Assembly (NCBI RefSeq): GCF_043575855.1
Contig: NZ_CP144375.1
Coordinates: 9,238,001 to 9,302,000 of the forward strand
Source: Kutzneria buriramensis
Lineage (GTDB): Bacteria > Actinomycetota > Actinomycetes > Mycobacteriales > Pseudonocardiaceae
DNA: 64,000 nt
Direction of reading: 5' to 3'
This document shows, piece after piece, positions 1-13,400 of the stretch (position 1 is the stretch's first letter; the number at the start of each line of letters is the position of its first letter). The translations under genes were made by a program, and so were the position numbers. The notes beneath the pieces were generated by a model. That model had not been told where the DNA came from and searched no databases. It was given only the letters and a program-made list of their open reading frames with translations.

Positions 1-740
1 TTCCGGCCAGCTACATGCCGGCCGAGCCGGCCTACACCGGCGAGGAGCCGTTGCTGCCGATGGAGGGGACCAGGCAGGGCGTGCCGATGGGCCGGCTGCT
101 GCCGGAGGAGCCGGCGATCCCGGCCGAGCACGTCCGGATGACGCCGATGCACGACGTCATGCCCTTGGAGCCGACGCGCGCGTACGACCGGATCCCGGCG
201 GAGCCGTTGCAGCCCGCCCACATGTATGACCGGGTCCAGGCGGAGCCGTTGCAGCCCGCCCACATGTATGACCGGGTCCAGGCGGAGCCGTTGCAGCCCG
301 CCCACATGTATGACCGGGTCCAGGCGGAGCCGCTCCAGCCCACCCACGAGTACGCCCGGGCCCAGGAGGTGACGCCGCTCCAGCCCACCCAGGCGTTCGA
401 GCGGGTGCGCGAGGGGATCCCGGTCGAGCCGTTGCAGCCCACCCATGTGTACGCCCGGACCGAGGAGGCACTGCCGCTCCAGCCGACGATCGCCGCCGAG
501 CCGGCGCGGTTCGAGGCGGTCCGCGAGTCCGTGCCGGCCGAGCCGGTCCACTACGAGAGCGTCCACGAGGGCACCCCGGTGGAGCAGCCGCGCGAGTTCG
601 TCCGGTCGGAGGCGCCGCTGGAGCCCCGCCTGTACGAGCGGGAGCAGGCGATTCCGGCGGAGCCGCAAGGGTTCGCGGAGCTGGAACCCGAGCGGTACAC
701 ACCGCTGCTGCCCGAGACGCCGGCCGAGCCGGCGCAGTGA
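1..740 (+). CDS. Pro/Glu-rich tandem-repeat protein, 3' part
   Basis: The frame is open from the left edge (first full codon at base 3), so this is the C-terminal part of a longer protein; the ATG at 15 is probably internal. The visible 245 residues are almost entirely degenerate repeats built around PAEPLQPxHxYxRxQ, with three nearly identical 14-residue copies in the middle and drifting variants on both sides. There is no Cys, no membrane segment and no catalytic motif. The composition suggests an extended, surface-exposed or linker-like protein. It lies 70 bp upstream of the giant T7SS-type gene on the same strand, separated by a strong hairpin, so a role in the same secretion locus is plausible but inferred. 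Function unknown. Confidence 0.75.
   Translation, partial: PASYMPAEPAYTGEEPLLPMEGTRQGVPMGRLLPEEPAIPAEHVRMTPMHDVMPLEPTRAYDRIPAEPLQPAHMYDRVQAEPLQPAHMYDRVQAEPLQPAHMYDRVQAEPLQPTHEYARAQEVTPLQPTQAFERVREGIPVEPLQPTHVYARTEEALPLQPTIAAEPARFEAVRESVPAEPVHYESVHEGTPVEQPREFVRSEAPLEPRLYEREQAIPAEPQGFAELEPERYTPLLPETPAEPAQ
198..323 (+). repeat. 3 x 42-bp in-frame tandem repeat
   Basis: Three consecutive 42-bp units (198-239, 240-281, 282-323) are essentially identical at the DNA level and encode AEPLQPAHMYDRVQ. A fourth unit begins at 324 and then diverges. DNA-level identity indicates recent expansion or homogenisation, and the copy number may vary between strains. Confidence 0.9.
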
Positions 741-745
741 CCACG

Positions 746-774
746 GGCCCGGTCCGCCGCCGGCGGACCGGGCC
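746..774 (+). terminator. Perfect 13-bp hairpin between the repeat gene and the giant gene
   Basis: GGCCCGGTCCGCC (746-758) is perfectly complementary to 762-774 around a 3-nt loop. It starts 6 nt after the stop at 738-740 and ends 36 nt before the start at 811. There is no U-tract, as is usual for actinobacterial terminators. It may end the upstream transcript or attenuate read-through into the 25-kb gene. Confidence 0.65.
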
Positions 775-810
775 TGGCCGCGTGATCGCCGTAGAACCGA
801 AGGACAGGCC

Positions 811-1410
811 ATGAGTCTGGAGATGCCCTCCGAGCTTGACTGGTTGTTCAAGTTGCTGGCCGGCCAGGAATGGCCCAAGGGCGACGAGGACAAGCTGCGC
901 GAGCTCGGCCGTGCGTGGACCGAGTTCTCCACGTCCGTGCAGGAGATCTCCGGCGACTTCGAGCCGATGTTCAACCTGGTCACGAGCAACCTGAGCGGTC
1001 GCCCGGCCGAGTCCTTCCAGCAGTTCGTCACGCAGATGCACAAGCAGCTGCCGGCGATGGTCGACGCCGGCAAGCAGGTCGCGAAGCTCTCCTCGCAGAC
1101 CGCGCAGCAGGTCGAGTACTCCAAGTACATGATCATCGGCCAGCTGGTGCTGCTGGCGGCGGAGCTGGCGTGGGCCGCGGCCAACGCGTTCTGGACCTTC
1201 GGCGCCAGCGAGGCGATGACCCCCGCCTTCATCGCCGCCACCCGGCTCACCGTGTCGATGATCCTGCGCCGGCTGGCCATGGCGATCCTGACGGGCGTGG
1301 TCTCGCAGGTGGCGCTGGACGTCGCGATCCAGACCATCCAGGCGATCAAGGCCAAGCTCAACGGCGACGACTTCACGTGGAACTGGAGCAACACCGCCAG
1401 CGCCGCCGAG
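811..1410 (+). other. CpnT/WXG100-like N-terminal domain of the giant protein
   Basis: Residues 1-200 begin with a helical block containing LAGQEWPKGDEDKLRELGRA followed by W, the pattern seen at the N-terminus of CpnT-like type VII secretion substrates. A long apolar stretch (about residues 107-177) follows, then a Gly-rich GGALGGGIGMG segment. In this family the region is thought to act as the secretion-targeting helical hairpin. Confidence 0.7.
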
Positions 1411-4400
1411 ATGGGCGCGATCGGCGGGGCGCTGGGCGGCGGCATCGGCATGGGGCTGAACAAGTTCAAGACCACCGGTTTCGGCGACACGTTCGGCGGC
1501 CAGCTGTTCACCGGCGGCGCCACCGGCCTCGGCATGACCGAGATCAGCAACCTGATGAACCACGACGACGCCAACCTCGGCTTCGGCCTCACCTCCGGCC
1601 TGGCCGGCGCGCTCGGCGGCGGTGGGCGGCGCGGGCACGGCGGCGGCGAGCCGCACATGGGCGACATTCACGTCGACGACGTGAACACGCCCAAGTTCGA
1701 CACCGGCGACTTCAACAAGCCCAATCTCAGCAGCGACTTCACGCCGCCGCCGGAGACCGGTGGCGGCGGCAAGTTCGACACCGGCGGCGGCAACAACCTC
1801 AACACCGGCAACGGCAACGGCTTCACCGGTGGCCACAACGACTTCACCACCGGCAACGGCAACGGCAACGGGAACCATTCCGGCCTGGAGGGTCTGGAGG
1901 GGCCGCCGCCCAACGTCAGGAGCGAGACGCCGCCGCCGAGCGGTTCGCAGGACCACAACTCCGGCTCGCAGAACAACGTGCCGCCGCCGCCGTCGGAGAA
2001 CACGGGCTCCCAGGGCGCTCCGCCGCCGGTGCAACAGCACGAGGAAGCCGCGCCGCCTCCCCCCGTGCAGCAGACCCAGGACTCCACGCCGCCGCCGCAG
2101 GCCCCGCCGCGTGGCAGCCAGGGCAACACGTCCGCGACGCCGCCTCCTTCGCGTACCAACACGCCGCCGGCGCAGCAGGCGCCGCCACGTGGCGAGGGTT
2201 CGCAGACCCCACCGCCGCAGACTCAGGAAACCCCGCCGCAGAGCCACGAGCAGCCGCCGGTGCAGCAGAGCACCGAGACGTCCGCGCCGCCGCCGGCGCA
2301 GCACGTCCAGACGCCGCCCGCGGAGCACCAGGCCCCGCCGGCCGAACAGCACCAGGCGCCGCCGGTGCAGCAGGCGCCGCCGACCCAGCACCAGGTTGCG
2401 CCGCCGGTGTCGCACCAGAGCGCGCCTCCGGTGTCGCACGAGGCCCCGCCGGTGTCGCAGCACCAGAACACTCCGCCTCCGGTGGAGCAGCACCAGAGCT
2501 CGCCGCCGCCGGCCGAGCAGCACCAGGCCCCGCCGGTGCAGCAGCACCAGAACGATTCGTCGACGCAGCAGCACAACACCGGCACGGACACCGCTGCCCA
2601 CAACCTGGGCGGCGGTCCGCGGACCACCAGCACCACCAGCACCGACACCGGTGGCCCGGCCCGTGGTCCGCAGGAGCAGCCGCACACCCAGCAGCAGTCC
2701 ACGCCGCCGCCGATGATGGGCGGTCAGCAGCACGACGCCCCGGCCACCGACAACCGTGGCAACAACACCAGCAACACCGGCGGCGACCGCGGCGTCAGCA
2801 ACACCCCGCCGCCCAGCCGTGGCACCACGACGACCAACACCCCCACACAGTCGTCGCCGACCCCGGCGCCTCGCGGCACGGACCGTCCGGTCACCGTCGA
2901 CAACACGCCGAAGGTCGACGCCCCGAAGATCAACACCGAGAGCGGCCTGCCCCGGGACAACACCCCGAGCACCACTCACGAGAACACCACCACCACCACC
3001 ACGCACGAGCCGGCCACCCAGCAGGCGCCGCCGGTCCAGCACACCCCGCCCGCCGAGTCCACCCCGCCGGCCCAGCACACTCCGCCGGCCGAACACATGC
3101 CGGTGACCGACAACACCCCGGTCACCCAGCACACTCCGTCGGCCGAGCACACCCCGGCCGCGCCGACGGCGCCGCACGAAACGGCCGTCCCGCACGACAA
3201 CACGACCACCAACCAGCCGGCCCCGCACGACTCCACCCAGAACCCGCCGCGCCAGGTCTCGAACCAGCAGCCGATCCCGCACGACGAGCCGGTCACGGCC
3301 AAGGACAACACGCCGGCCCCGCACCAGAACGAGGCCGTCCCGCCGCCGATGATGGGCGGCGGCCAGCCGCACGAGGCGCCGGCCGGCAACTCGCGCGGCG
3401 GCGGCAACAACGAGCGTGGCGCGACGGTGGACTCCGGGCCGAAGCCGCGTGTCGGCGACCGGACCGACACCGGCCCGCAGACCCGCACCGAGGACCCGAC
3501 CCGCAAGCCGCCGTCGGAGCGGGGCGCCGGCCGGTCCAACGACCCGATGCCGCGGCCGAAGACCGAGCACGACGGCGGTGTGACGCCGAAGCCGAAGTCG
3601 CCGACGACCACCGGCGGCGTCAAGAGCCACGAGTCCACCGCGGCCCCGGTGGCGGAGAAGGGGCCGGCGACCAAGGGCCCCGACACGAAGGCCCCGGAGA
3701 CCAAGACCCCGGAGACCAAGGCTCCGGAGACCAAGGCTCCGGAGACCAAGGCTCCGGAGGCGAAGGACCCGGAGAACAAGGGCCCCGAGAACAACACGCC
3801 CAAGGACGATGACACCGCCCCGATCAAGCAGCCGATCAAACGCGTCTCCGACGACGAGAGCTGGCGCCACAGCGAGGCGCAGACCGCGGACTGGATGGTC
3901 CCGAAGAACCCGCTGCACAACGACCAGTGGTCGCACCTGCGCGGCACGCCGGCGTACGAGAACGCCAAGGCGACGGTCAAGGTGGAACGACCGGCGTTCC
4001 TGACCAACTCCAAGGTCGAGATCACCGACGTGAACCGGCGGAAGTACGACGACCCGCCGGCGGCCAAGGACGACACCACCACCGGCGGCGACAAGACCCC
4101 GCAGCCCAAGGACGCCGGCACCAGCACGCCGAAGGACGCGAAGGACGCGAAGGACGCGGCCAACACCAAGACCCCGCCCAAGGACGACGAGGGCCCCAAG
4201 GCCACGATCGTCCAGGAGAAGGGTCCGAAGATCACGCTGAACGCCGAGCTCGCGCCGACGACCTACGACGTGCGGCGGCTGGAGATCGAGCCGGGCAAGT
4301 GGGTCAAGGAGTTCACCGTCAAGGTGCACCTCGACGTCCCGCCGGGCACCCCGCCGCACCTGGTCGACAACATCCAGAAGGGCATGCAGCGCGGCGTCGA

Positions 4401-7400
4401 CCGCTTCTACAACCAGGGCAACCGGCTGCCCAGCGGCGACCAGTTGCACGTGCGGGCCGAGTTCGTGCCCAAGGGCGGCGGCGAGCACGTCACCGTGCAG
4501 GGGCTGCCCGACGGCGCGCGGGCCCACCAGCTCGGCTGGACCTCCCAGGACACCGACCACACCCTGGCCCACGAGCTGGGCCACACCCTGGGCTTCTACG
4601 ACCACTACAAGAACGACATGGTCGTGTTCCAGGACAAGGCGCACGGCTCGCAGCACCAGGGCTTCGACCCGAAGACGAAGACCAAGCACGACGTCGCCCC
4701 CGTGCAGAACCGGGTCGTGTCCGACACGGACAAGGGCATGATGACCAACGGCCTGTACCGGGCCGACGCGGCGATCAACCCGCGCGAACTCTGGCTGCTG
4801 GAACGGCATCTGGACCACTCGGGCGCGATCGTCCGGGACACCCACTGGCAGGACCTGCACGGCGGCAAGCAGCCCAACCTCGGCCCCTCGGTGTACGACC
4901 GGGCCGCGAACGGCGACGGCCACGCGCTGACCCAGCTCGCGGACGAGGGCAACCGCGAGGCCATGACCACGCTGACGAACCTGGCCCGCAACGGCGATCC
5001 GGGCGCGCACCAGGCCCTGGTCGACCTGGCCGACAAGGGCCACGTGCACGCGCTGGACGGGCTGGTCCGGGCCGGCGACAACAACCAGTACGGCTCGATG
5101 GCCAACCGCCGGCCGATCGACGTGCTGGACGAGCTCGCGCACCGCAGCCCCGGCCCGCACGAGGTGGCCCAGTCGCTGCTCAAGCAGCTGGGGCACGACA
5201 ACAACGTGCCGGCGCTGGAGGCGTTCGCCAAGCGCGGCGACAACAGCGCGCACGACACGCTGGTGCAGCTGGGCGGCCACGGCAACAACGACGCCGTGCG
5301 CGGCTTCGTCGACCGCGGCGACGTCAGCGCGCTGGACAAGATCCACGGCCTCGGCAACCAGGCCGGCTACGACGGCATCAAACACCTTGCCGGGCAAGGA
5401 AACGTGCCGGCGGTCGACCACCTGGGCAACCACGGCGACGTCAAGAGCCTGGTGGACGCGAGCAAGAACAACTCGCTGCCGGCCTACGACAAGGTGAAAC
5501 AGTTCGCCGACCAGGGCAACCACGAGGCCATCAACCACGTCGCCGAGAAGCACGACGTGCCGAAGCTGGTGGACCTGGCGGCCAACCACAAGCACCAGCA
5601 GGCCTACGACAACCTCCGGCAGTTGGCCGTCGACAAGCACCAGCCGGCGGTGGACGCGCTGGTGCACGGCAACGACGTCAGCGGCCTGCGGCACGTGGCC
5701 GAGCAGGGCAACATGTCCGGCTACGACGGCATCAAGCACCTGGCCGGTCAGGGCAACCAGGACGCGCTGAACCTGGTCCGGGACGCGGGCGACGTCAACA
5801 CGCTCAACGACCTGGCCAACAAGGGCGTCGCCAACTCCGGGTCCGCGCTGCGGCAGCTGGCGGCCAACGGCAACCACGACGCCGTGAACTCGCTGGCCAA
5901 CCTGAAGGACCACGACGGCCTGTCGGACCTGGCCCGCAACGGCAACAACCAGGCCGGCCAGCACCTGCTGCAGATGGCCAACGGCGGCGACCACAAGGCC
6001 ATCCAGGCCCTGGCCAACGCCGGCCACCAGGACGCGATCAACTACCTGAACCAGCAGTCCGGCGCCAACCAGGGCGGCGGGCACCACGCGAGCGGCGCCC
6101 CGTCGACCAACTTCCACGTGCCGGGCGCCTTCGACCCGCAGCCGGCGGTCGGACACCACGGCGATGCGCCCGAGAACCGGCCGATGCAGCCGCACCAGCC
6201 GAACATGGACGGTATCGGGCTGGTCGAGTCGGTGCTGCGCAGTTCGGCGTTCCAGCACGCGCCGGTCGAGCACGCGTCGCCGTTCGTCGGCCGCGGCGAC
6301 GTGAAGTCGGCCACCGACACCGTGCTGAACAAGATCCAGCAGGACCCGAACCGCTTCACCTTCCCGGGCTTGGACTCGCGGGGCATCTCGAACTGGGCCT
6401 CGCAGCACGTGGACCAGCGTTCGCTGGAGAAGCTCGCGCCGGACCTGGAGCCGCACCAGCCCGGTCTCAGCAACGAGGCCAAGGTGCAGCAGTGGCGTTC
6501 GGCGCTGGCCAACGACCTCGCCGCGCCGTCGGCGAAGCGCTGGCAGGTCGTGCGGGCCGCCGCTGACGGCCCGAACATGTCCAAGGGGGACCACGAGGTC
6601 CTCGACCACGTCACGAAGTCGGTGACGGACCATGGGGCGCTGCCGTCGTCGGCCGACCTGGTCACGAAGGGCCTGCAGACCCCGTCGTGGCACGACTCGC
6701 ACGTCGGCCAGCACCTGCCCGACGCGGTGGCGCACGGGCTGGACGTGCACCTGGTCGTCGACAAGAACGGCGAGCAGACCCACCACGGGCCGGACGGCGC
6801 GCCGCAGGTCGACATCCGCTCGCACGACAACCAGTACTCCGCGCTGGGCGAGCCCAACCGGCAGGAACTGCTCAACGGCATGAAGGCCTGGCTCGGCGGC
6901 AAGAGCACCGAGCAGGTCGGCCACGACGTCGCCGACCTCGTGCACGGCCGCCAGGACGAGGGCCTGTACAACCTCACGCAGCGGATGCAGAAGCTCAAGA
7001 TCGCGGCCAACCACCCCGGCGGCCCGCAGGAGTACATGCACGACCTGATGGACCGGTCGGCCGACCTGCAGAACCGGATCCACCAGGAGCGCTCGGCCAC
7101 CACCTGGAAGCCCGACCTGCTGCAGACGCCCCAGGAGCGGGCCGAGACGGCCCAGCACAAGGCCAACATCGACCAGCTCGACGCGCTGCTCAAGGACAAC
7201 GACAAGCAGATCGCCGACCTGAAGGCGGCCGGGCCCGAGCTCGGCATGATGCACGTCGTCGACAAGTACGTGGCCGGTGAGCAGGCCGACGGGCTCGCGC
7301 ACCTCACGCCCAACGCCCTCAACCAGATCGGCGACCACCTGAACCGGCAGATCGCCGACGCCCAGCGGGCCGGGTTCGACACCTCGCAGCTGCAGAAGCT

Positions 7401-10400
7401 GCAGGACCGCGTGCAGAACGAGCCGGCGGTGCGCCGCGTGCTGGCCCAGGCCTCGCTGCGCGGCCTCGACGGGCTGAAGTCCAGCTACGACGACGCGCGG
7501 GAGGCACTGGACAACTACCGCGAGGGCAAGTCGGCCAACACCGGCATCAACGGCTTCCTGAACCGGCTGTTCGGCGCCACCCCGGACCACACCGACTTCG
7601 ACGCGAAGATCCGCGAGGCCCAGGACCTGGTCGACCAGCACGGCCGCGACCTGGAGCTGGCCAACCACCCCGACTACCGCAACCGCTTCGACCGCGCGGC
7701 CGACCTGCACCAGAAGATGCAGAACATCCAGCGCATCCAGGAGAACGTGCAGGCGTCCACGGACCGCCGGCATGCGATCGAGGCCCAGCTGCGAGAGGCC
7801 CAGCAGCGCCGCTACGCCGCGGAGCAGACCGTCCGGGACGCCCAGGCGGAGCAGGAGTTCGGCCAGCACTCGTCGCACGACAACAACTCCGACCTGTACG
7901 CGCCGCACGACGACGCCGGTTCGGACCTGCACGGGCCGCGCGATTCCGACTCGGGCCTGTACGCGCCGCACGAGGAATTCCAGCCGCACCAGGAGTTCCA
8001 GCCGCACGACGACGCGTCCAGCGTCCACTCGCACGACGCCGACCCCCACGCGCCGCAGATCACCCCGCGGCAGGCGCATTCCGCCTTCAAGGCCTCGCTG
8101 TTCGGCAAGAGCGGGGACGAGCTGCGGAACCTGGCCGACGAGCACCAGCACGACCCGGACCGGCTGCACGAGATCCGGGAAATGCAGCGGTACCAGGAGA
8201 TCGCGAACAAGGACGGCGGCATCGAGCAGCACGTCCGCGATCTGCACAAGGAGATCGACGAGACGCACCGCCAGGTCAACGACCTGAAGCGGGTGACGGA
8301 CGCGCTGCCGGACGCGTGGAAGTCCGACCTGACGCGCCGCAACCAGGAGGAGCGGCAGGCCGAGCAGCAGCGACTGACGCGGCACGAGCAGAACCTCACC
8401 CAGGAGCTGCGCCGGCTGGAGCACGACCAGACCGAGGCGCTGACGGCCTACGCCATGCACCTGCCGGACGACCCGCGGGCGCCGGGCTGGGAACGCTTGT
8501 CGCCCAACGACATCGCGCGCATCGAGGACCACGTCGAGAGCCTGATCCACGACGCGCGCCTCGGCGGGTACGAGCCCGAGCACCTGGACCGGCTGTACGG
8601 CACGGTGCGGGACATCCGGATCGGCGACGAGGGCGGCGCGCACATCCCGGCCGACGAGGTCCACACGCCGTCCGAGCACGAGCCCACGCCGTCGGAACAC
8701 GAGCCGGAGCCGACGCCGTCCGAGCACGGCCAGGAGCAGGCACCGCACGAGCCGGCGCCCCAGCCCCGGCCTGAGCCGCGGCAGCCGTTCATGCGGCAGG
8801 AGCCGCCGACGCGGTCCGCCGCGCCGGACCTGGACATGGTGGTGCCCGGCGGTTTCGGCCCGGTGCACGAGGGGACGCCGCTGCGGTCGTTCGAGGCGTC
8901 GCTGTACGGCCTGGACCGCAACTCGTTGCACGACATGCAGCAGACGTACTCCCGCGACCCGGAGCGCTCGGCCGCGGTGCAGAGGATGCTGGACCTGGAC
9001 CGCGACGCCGGGCGGCCGGACGTCTACGACCGCCGCCTGCAGACCGCCGAGCGGGGGCTGGCCGACGCGCAGGCCCGCCGCGACCGGTGGTCGGCATCGG
9101 ACCTGGTGCCCAACGCGGTCAAGACCCAGCGGATGATCGACGAGCACGCGGCCCGCCAGGCGCAGAACGACCGCCGCGTGCAGTACTACGAGGACCGCAT
9201 CGCGCAGCTCCGGAACGACCGCGACGCGGCGCTGACCGTGCACGCGCTGCGGCTGCCGGACGACCCGACCGCCCATGGCTGGCGCAGCTTCAGCGACTCC
9301 GACCTGGACGCCGTCCGCAGCCACGTCGAGCAGCAGATCGAGCACGCGCAGCAGGGCGGCCACCCGACCGAGCACCTGCAGAACTTCCTGGACTTCACGC
9401 AGCAGTTGCAGCACGGCGGCGACCACGTCCCGGCGCCCACCGGCTACGAGGGCGTCAAGCACCTGGCCGGCCAGGGCGACCAGAACGCGCTGCACCAGGT
9501 CCGCGACGCGGGCGACGTCAACACCTTGCGCGACCTGGCCGACCGGGGCGTCGACGGCGCCAACACGGCGCTGCGCGACCTGGCCGGCAACGGCAACCGG
9601 GACGCCATCCGCTCGCTGTCGGACCTCAACGACCTGGACGGGCTGTCCCACCTGGCCCACAACGGCAACGCGCTTGCCACCGAGCACCTGGTCCAGAAGG
9701 TGGAGGGCGGCGACCGGAACGCCCTGCACGCATTGGCCGACGCCGGCCACCAGCAGGCGATCGACGAGGTGCACCGGCAGGCCGGCATCGAGGACCCGGC
9801 GGCGGGGCACCACTCGACCAGCGCCCCGATGACCCAGCACGGCAACGAGTTCCGCATGCCGGGCGCCTTCGACCCGGAGCCCTCGGGCAACCACCACGAG
9901 GAAGCGCCGCCGGCGCCGCCCAAGCAGGCGCACCAGCAGAGCCTGGAGGGCAACGGGCTCGTCGAGTCGATCCTGCGCAGCTCGGCCATGCAGCACGTGG
10001 AAACCGAGCACTCCTCGCCGTTGGGCAGTCGGGAAGCGCTCGACGCCGCCACGAACTCGGTGCTGGACAAGGTCAACCAGAACCCGCACCAGTTCGAGTA
10101 CGAGGGTCTCAGCGCGCAGGGACTCTCGCGGTGGGCCGCGGACCACGTCGGCGAGGGCACGCTGGAGAAGTTCGCCCCCGACCTGGAGCCGCGGCAGCAG
10201 GGCCTCAGCCACGACGCCAAGATGCAGCAGTGGCGGTCGGCGCTGGCCGACGACCTGGCCGGCGGCTCGCAGCGGCGGTGGCCGATCGTGCGGTCGGCGC
10301 TGCACAACGAGCCCCTGCGCCCGGGCGACCACGAGCTGGTGGACCACATCGCCAACTCCGTCAAGGAGCACGGCGCCCTGCCGACCTCGGCCGACCTGGT

Positions 10401-13400
10401 CAGCAAGGGCCTGCAGACCCCGTCGTGGCACGACTCGCACGTCGGCGAGCACCTGCCCAGCACCGTGGCCGACGCGCTCGGCCTGCACGTCGTCGTCGAC
10501 CACAACGGCGAGCTGACCCACCACGGCCCGGAAACCGCGCCACCGGTGGAGATCCAGTCGCACGACGGCCACTACTCCGCGCTCGGCGAGCAGACCCGCC
10601 AGGAGATGCTCGACGGCATGGAGGCGTGGCTCAGCGGCAAGTCCGTCGACGAGGTCGCGCACACCTTCGACGACGTCCTCGAGGGCAACGACCGGGCGGT
10701 GTCCGACGTCGCGCAGCAGACGCACCTGCTCAAGAAGGCGGCCGCCCACCCGGACGGTCCGCAGGGGTACAGGAAGGTTCTCCAGGACCGGGCCGCGAAC
10801 CTCGAAAGCCGGCTCAAGGACGCGCAGTCCAAGGCCACCTGGAAGCCCAAGGCGCTGCGCAGCGCCGCCGAGGAAGCGGCCGAGACCAAGCGCAGGACGG
10901 AGGTCCAGCTACTCGAACACCGCCTCAACACCGCCAGGCAGCAGATCGCCCACCTGGACGCCAACCACAACAAGGCGCGCGTGACGCACCTTGTCGACCG
11001 GTACGTGGCCGGCCCCAACGCCGACGGGCTGAAGAAGTTCAAGCACCCGGCGCTCGGCCAGCTCGAAGAGCACCTGGCCAAGCAGATCTCGGACGCCGAG
11101 CGGGCCGGCTTCGACCCTTCGGACCTGCGCAAGCTGCACGAGCGGGTGCAGAACGAGCCGGCGGTGCGCCGGGCCTGGGTCCAGGTCGCCCGGGAGGGCG
11201 TCGACGCGCTGCGGAGCGCGTTGGACGAGGCGAAGCAGACGGTGGAGCGCTACGAGCTCGGCTTCGCGCAGCGCGAGAGCCTCGGCTACCGTGCGCGGAA
11301 CCTGTTCGGGCCGACCGAGGATCTCGCCCCGCACCGTGCGGCCATGGGCGAGGCCAAGGACTTGGTGAACAAGCTCGAACACACGCTGTCGCTGACGGAG
11401 CACGACGACTACCGCGACCGCTTCGCCGGCGCCTCGAAGTTGAACGACGGGATCCAGAAGTTCGATCGCTTCACCGACGGCCTCGCGGAGCGCCAGCAGC
11501 GCCGTGACGCCCAGTTCCAGCAGCAGATCAGCCACAGCAGCCTCACGGACGGGCAGGCGCATCGGCCCGGCGACCTCCCGCACCTCACCGCGGAGGAGAA
11601 CCACGCGGCGTTCAAGGCCTCGCTGCACGGCATGAGCGCCGACCAGCTGCGGGAGCAGGCCGAGTCGTGGCGCGGCAATCAGGAGCGGACCGACGAGATC
11701 GAGCGGATGAGCCGCTATCAGGACGGCGGTCTCGAACACCACCTGGGCGACCTCACGCGCGAGCTCGACGAGAAGCGCAAGCAGCTCGATGACCTCTACC
11801 AGGCCCAGGACGTGCGGCCGGACGAGTCGCAGACCGAGCGGGAGCAGGCGCAGCACCGCGAGGACCAGGAGCGGCTCGCACAGCATCAGCGCGAGCTCGC
11901 CGACGAGGTGCGGCGGCTGGAGTCGCAGCGCGCCGACGCCCTCACGGCGTACGCGCTGCAGCAGCCGGACGACCCGAAGGCGCCCGGCTGGCGGAAGCTG
12001 TCGAACGACGATCTGGTGGCCGTCGAGGACCACGTCAACGACCTGATGCACGACGCGCGCCTGGGCGGGCACCCGACCGATCGCCTGTACGGGGTGTACA
12101 ACCAGGTGCGGGACCTCCAGCTCGAGGGTTCGGCCCCCGCGCACTCGATGTTCGACAGCCCGGCCCACGAGCCGACGCCGCCGCCGGGGCCGTTCATGCG
12201 GCAGGATCCGTCGCCGCACAACGGGACCCCGGGCGTGGACCACCTCATGCCCGGCAGCATCGGCGCCGTCCACGAGGAGCGGTCGCTGCGGTCGTTCGAG
12301 TCCTCGCTGTACGGTCTGGACCACAACGCGCTGAGCGACCTGCGGCAGGCGTACGCCGGGGATCCGGAGCGGTCGACCGCGGTCCAGCGGATGATCGACC
12401 TCAACCGCCAGTCCGGGCGGCCCGAGGTCTTCGACAACCAGGTGCGGGCGGTCGAGCGGGGCCTGGCCGACGCGCAGGCCCGCCGCGACGGGCAGGCCAA
12501 CCCCGGGCCGACGGCCAACCGCTGGGTGCAGCAGCACGAGGAGCGCCTCGCCGAGGTCAACCACGACCGCGCCACCGCGCTGACCATACAGGCGATGCGG
12601 CACCCGGAGGACCCGACCGCGCCGGCCTGGCGGGACATGAGCGACGCCGATCTGCAGACCGTGCACGACCACGCGCGGCAGCAGATCGAGCCGGCGCGGC
12701 AGGGCGGGCACCCGACCGACCACCTGCAGAAGTTCACGGACTTCACCGGGGACCTGCTCAAGGACCGGGGTTACGAGGACCTGCACCCGAACCACGGGCC
12801 GGAGTCGACGCCCGCGCCCGAGCCGAAGCCGCAGCCGTTCATGCGGCCGGGACCGTCGACGCGGTCCGAGGGCCAGGACATGGACATGGTCGTGCCCGGC
12901 GGGTTCGCCCCGGTGCACGAGGGGACGCCGCTGCGGTCGTTCGAGTCGTCGCTGTACGGCCTGGACCACAACGCGCTGACCGAGATGCAGCAGATGCACG
13001 CCCACGATCCGGAGCGGTCGGCCGCGATCCAGAAGATGATCGACCTCGACCGGATCGCCGGGCGGCCGGACCTGTTCGACCGCCGGGTGCGGGCCGCCGA
13101 GGAGGGCCTGGCCGACGCCAAGGCCCGCCGCGACGAGCGGTCGGCGCCGGGTCGGTTCGGCGACGCGTTCACGTCCAAGGCCGCGCGCGAGGAGCGGGAG
13201 GCCCGTCGGGAGGCGGACGACCGCCAGGTGCAGTTCCTGGAGAACCGCCTGGCCCAGCTCCGCGGCGACCGCGACGCGGCGATCACCCTCCATGCGCTGC
13301 GGGAGGAGGACGATCCGGCCTCGTACGGCTGGCGGGGCTACGACGAGACCGACCTGAAGACCGTGCACGACCATGTGCAGCAACAGATCGAGCACGCGCG

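Noticed and set aside
198..323. The 42-bp repeat considered as an origin or iteron cluster
   Set aside because: It is coding, in frame, and grades into diverged protein repeats on both sides.
445..810. An upstream extension of the giant protein from an alternative start at 445
   Set aside because: It overlaps the repeat-protein gene, is Arg/Ser-rich and not protein-like; ATG 811 has AAGGA upstream and begins the CpnT-like domain.
157..10749. A 3,530-codon open frame on the minus strand opposite the giant gene (and similar ones at 10909-16281, 16330-21123 and 21259-25644)
   Set aside because: They mirror the third-position GC of the real plus-strand gene; the translations are Arg/Val/Leu-rich without domains, and the plus-strand frame carries clear catalytic motifs.
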